DNA of 64,000 bases from Burkholderiales bacterium (GTDB lineage Bacteria > Pseudomonadota > Gammaproteobacteria > Burkholderiales > Burkholderiaceae_C), in assembly GCA_026932235.1 (NCBI GenBank), contig JAIXKR010000130.1, forward strand, positions 41,225 through 105,224. Direction: 5' to 3'. Under the pieces are notes generated by a model, which saw nothing but the letters and a program-made list of their open reading frames with translations, did not search any database and was not told the DNA's origin. Below, piece by piece: positions 62,042 to 64,000 of this stretch. The position numbers were made by a program, and so were the translations under genes. The number at the start of each line of letters is the position of its first letter. Positions within the stretch are counted from its first letter, which is position 1.

Positions 62042-63160
62042 TCAGTGGACGTCCACCGGATAACTGCCGAGCAGCTTGAAGAAGGCGCACGCCGCGCGCA
62101 GTTCCTCGAGCGCCGCCGCCACCTCCGGCTGTTCGGGGTGGCCGACGATGTCGATGTAGAAGTAGTACTCCCACTGCCCCGAGCGCGCCGGCCGCGATTC
62201 GAAGCGCGACATCGAGACGCCGTGCTTCTTCAGCGGCACCAGCAGATCGTGCACGGCGCCGGGCCGGTTCGGCACCGAGACCACGAGGCTGATGCAGTCG
62301 TGCCCCGTCGCCCCGGACTGCGGCTTGTGCTGCGGCCGGCTGGCCGGCAGGCCGATGACGACGAAGCGCGTGCGGTTGCCCGGGTCGTCCTGGATCGCCG
62401 GGGCCACCACGTGCAGGCCGAACTCGCTGCCCGCGCGCGTGCTCGCGATGCCGGCCAGCGCCGGGTCCAGCGCGGCCAGGCGCGCGCCTTCGGCATTGCT
62501 GGCCACCGGCCGCCGCTCGACGCCGGGCAGGTGCGCGGTGAGCCATTCGTGGCACTGCGCCAGCGCCTGCGGGTGCGCCAGCACCGCCGCGATTCCCTCC
62601 AGCGAATCGAGCCTGCGCAGCAGGTTGTGGCGCACGAAGAGGCTGGTCTCGCCGACGATGGTCAGGGGCGAGTTCAGCAGCAGGTCCAGCGCGCGCGCGA
62701 CGACGCCTTCGGTCGAGTTCTCGATCGGCACGACGCCGAAATCCGCGGCGCCGGCGCTGGCGCGGCGAAACACCTCGTCCAGGTTCGCGCACGGCACGCG
62801 CACGATCGAACTGCCGAAGTAGCCCAGGGTCGCCTCCTCGCTGAAGGTGCCCGCGGGCCCGAGGTAGGCCACGCGCAGCGGCAGCTCCAGAGCGCGGCAG
62901 GCGGACATGATCTCGCGCCAGATCGACGCCACGGCCCCGCTTTGCAGCGGGCCCGGGTTGGCGGCGACGAGGCCGTCGATCACCTGCGCCTCGCGTTCGG
63001 GGCGGAACACCGGCGAGCCGTCGCGCTTCTTGAGCTCGCCCACCTCCTGCGCCAGCGCGGCGCGGCGGTTGAGCAGCGCCAGCAGCTCGCGGTCGAGCAC
63101 GTCGATGCGCTCGCGCAGGCCGAGCAGCGCGGGGTCGGCGGCGCCGGATCCGGTCTTCAC
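62042..63160 (-). CDS. pheA: Bifunctional chorismate mutase / prephenate dehydratase
   Basis: 372 residues. An AroQ chorismate mutase spans about residues 13-95 (LRERIDVLDRELLALLNRRA). The prephenate dehydratase domain starts LRVAYLGPAGTFSEEATLGY and includes the catalytic NSTEG motif (FGVVPIENSTEGVVARALDL). The ACT domain (SLVVSVPNRPGAVHDLLVPL, ESRPARSGQWEYYFYIDI) gives phenylalanine feedback. It makes phenylpyruvate. Its start overlaps the DUF2059 stop by 4 bp. Confidence 0.95.
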   Translation of the reverse strand: MKTGSGAADPALLGLRERIDVLDRELLALLNRRAALAQEVGELKKRDGSPVFRPEREAQVIDGLVAANPGPLQSGAVASIWREIMSACRALELPLRVAYLGPAGTFSEEATLGYFGSSIVRVPCANLDEVFRRASAGAADFGVVPIENSTEGVVARALDLLLNSPLTIVGETSLFVRHNLLRRLDSLEGIAAVLAHPQALAQCHEWLTAHLPGVERRPVASNAEGARLAALDPALAGIASTRAGSEFGLHVVAPAIQDDPGNRTRFVVIGLPASRPQHKPQSGATGHDCISLVVSVPNRPGAVHDLLVPLKKHGVSMSRFESRPARSGQWEYYFYIDIVGHPEQPEVAAALEELRAACAFFKLLGSYPVDVH

Positions 63161-63768
63161 TTGCCGTTCGCCGGCGCGGAAGCCGCGCCCGCCGGTTGCA
63201 GGCGCTCCTGCACGCTTTGCGCCAGCGCCTTGAACCTGGGCTCGATCGCGGGCTTCATCTCTTCCACGAGCTTCTGCGCGAGCGTGCGCTGCAGCTCCGG
63301 GCCCAGCGCCTGGTACTTGCGGTTCACCGGCGACTCGATGATGGCGATGATCTGCTTCAGCTCGTCCTCGGTGAACTTCTCCTCCAGCATGGGCTGCAGG
63401 ACGCCGGGCGCGATCCGCGTCGCCTTGTCGCGAACCAGCGGCCCCATCTCCTCGGCATACTTGCGCGCATCGGCCTGAATGTCGGCCGCCAGAGCCTGGC
63501 GGCGCTCAGGCGCCACGCGCTGCTGCATGGCGATGTTCACCTGCTGCAGCATCTGCAGCACCGGCTGCTCGACGAGTTGGCGCGCCACCATGTCGATTCC
63601 AGGCTGCTGCAGCTTGACGATCTTCGCCGCCAGCGCCTTCTTCGCCGCCGAACTCGCCGAACTCGCCGAGCTCACGGGCGCGGTCGCAGGAGGCGTCTGT
63701 GCCCACGCCGTCTGGGCCAGGGCCAGCGTGGCGGCCAGCAGGCCGCCTTTCAGGGCGTTGCGCTTCAT
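63157..63768 (-). CDS. DUF2059 periplasmic protein
   Basis: 203 residues. The signal peptide is [20 protein letters not shown] with cleavage after AWA. A linker rich in Ser/Ala precedes the DUF2059 helices ([40 protein letters not shown]). Function unknown. It overlaps the gyrA stop and the pheA start by 4 bp each (ATGA), so it is locked into the operon. In many relatives serC occupies this gap between gyrA and pheA. Confidence 0.82.
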   Translation of the reverse strand: MKRNALKGGLLAATLALAQTAWAQTPPATAPVSSASSASSAAKKALAAKIVKLQQPGIDMVARQLVEQPVLQMLQQVNIAMQQRVAPERRQALAADIQADARKYAEEMGPLVRDKATRIAPGVLQPMLEEKFTEDELKQIIAIIESPVNRKYQALGPELQRTLAQKLVEEMKPAIEPRFKALAQSVQERLQPAGAASAPANGK

Positions 63769-64000
63769 GCGTCCTCCGGGCCGTCGTCGTCGGCCGAGCC
63801 ATTGTCCTCGCCGCCGTCGGCGGCGTCGTGCACCGCCTGGGCGTCGTTCTCGACGATGCGCTGCAGGCCCGAGAGCTTGGCGCCGTCGTCCAGCGCGATC
63901 AGCGTCACGCCCTGGGTGGCGCGGCCGAGTTCGCGGATCTCGGACACGCGCGTGCGCACCAGCACGCCGGTGTCGGTGATGAGCATGATCTCGTCGGCCG
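63765..64000 (-). CDS. gyrA: DNA gyrase subunit A, C-terminal end (partial)
   Basis: 78 residues to the stop, continuing past the window edge. [20 protein letters not shown] and [20 protein letters not shown] form the last blade of the GyrA beta-pinwheel with its K/R-T-x-V...GR.TQGV motif. The tail is acidic ([16 protein letters not shown]), normal for GyrA. The 5' part lies outside the window. Confidence 0.93.
   Translation of the reverse strand, partial: ADEIMLITDTGVLVRTRVSEIRELGRATQGVTLIALDDGAKLSGLQRIVENDAQAVHDAADGGEDNGSADDDGPEDA

Overview
The window is high-GC chromosomal DNA from a betaproteobacterium, most likely a Burkholderiales of the Rubrivivax/Leptothrix/Methylibium type. This rests on the block gyrA - DUF2059 - pheA - tyrA - aroA/cmk fusion - rpsA - ihfB - lapA - lapB at the right end, the TAXI and DctPQM TRAP transporters, a PEP-CTERM protein, and a LexA-controlled imuA-imuB pair. 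Genus-level placement is inference.

Layout. 0-8.1 kb: the end of a serine-peptidase-like gene, a secreted protein of unknown function, a decayed integron-type integrase scrap and an orphan antitoxin, then an ABC importer operon (binding protein, permease, ATPase) with a LysR regulator. 8.4-10.0 kb: a cassette-like patch with three probable integron attC sites, a small membrane protein, a frameshifted SnoaL-like gene and a 106-residue unknown protein. 10.2-14.4 kb: a PEP-CTERM matrixin-type protease, an NTF2-like protein, a CPGC redoxin and a DegP/MucD protease. 14.6-19.9 kb: an accessory block. It has a HARE-HTH/GIY-YIG gene split by a poly-C frameshift, an attC site, a second GIY-YIG-like zinc protein, BrnTA, a DUF3800 scrap, HipBA, a HicB scrap and VapBC. 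A QseBC-like two-component system follows; its usual DegP partner lies on the far side of the block.

22-31 kb: a decayed Rieske/ferredoxin-reductase gene, an SDR, an O6-alkylguanine-DNA methyltransferase, and two TRAP transporter operons that converge and overlap at their 3' ends. 31.4-33.6 kb: a small island next to a tRNA-Ala(CGC) gene, with an integrase remnant, a HigBA-type module and a DinJ-YafQ-type module. An imperfect copy of the sequence downstream of the tRNA, including its terminator, bounds the island. 33.7-51.7 kb: housekeeping and cell-envelope genes (RarD, M48 protease, isochorismatase-like hydrolase, ImuA/ImuB, DnaE1, patatin, ComEA-like, phosphoethanolamine transferase, heptosyltransferase I). 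51.6-55.1 kb: an SDR/LysR divergent pair and a catalase. 55-64 kb: the conserved aromatic amino acid/translation/LPS-control block, all on the minus strand, running off the window inside gyrA.

The most unusual material is the set of isolated attC-like sites (8.7, 9.5, 10.0 and 15.7 kb) in both orientations with no intact integrase, and the two consecutive cassette-like nuclease genes at 14.9-16.3 kb. Seven toxin-antitoxin loci or remnants lie in the window, most of them next to mobile-element scars.
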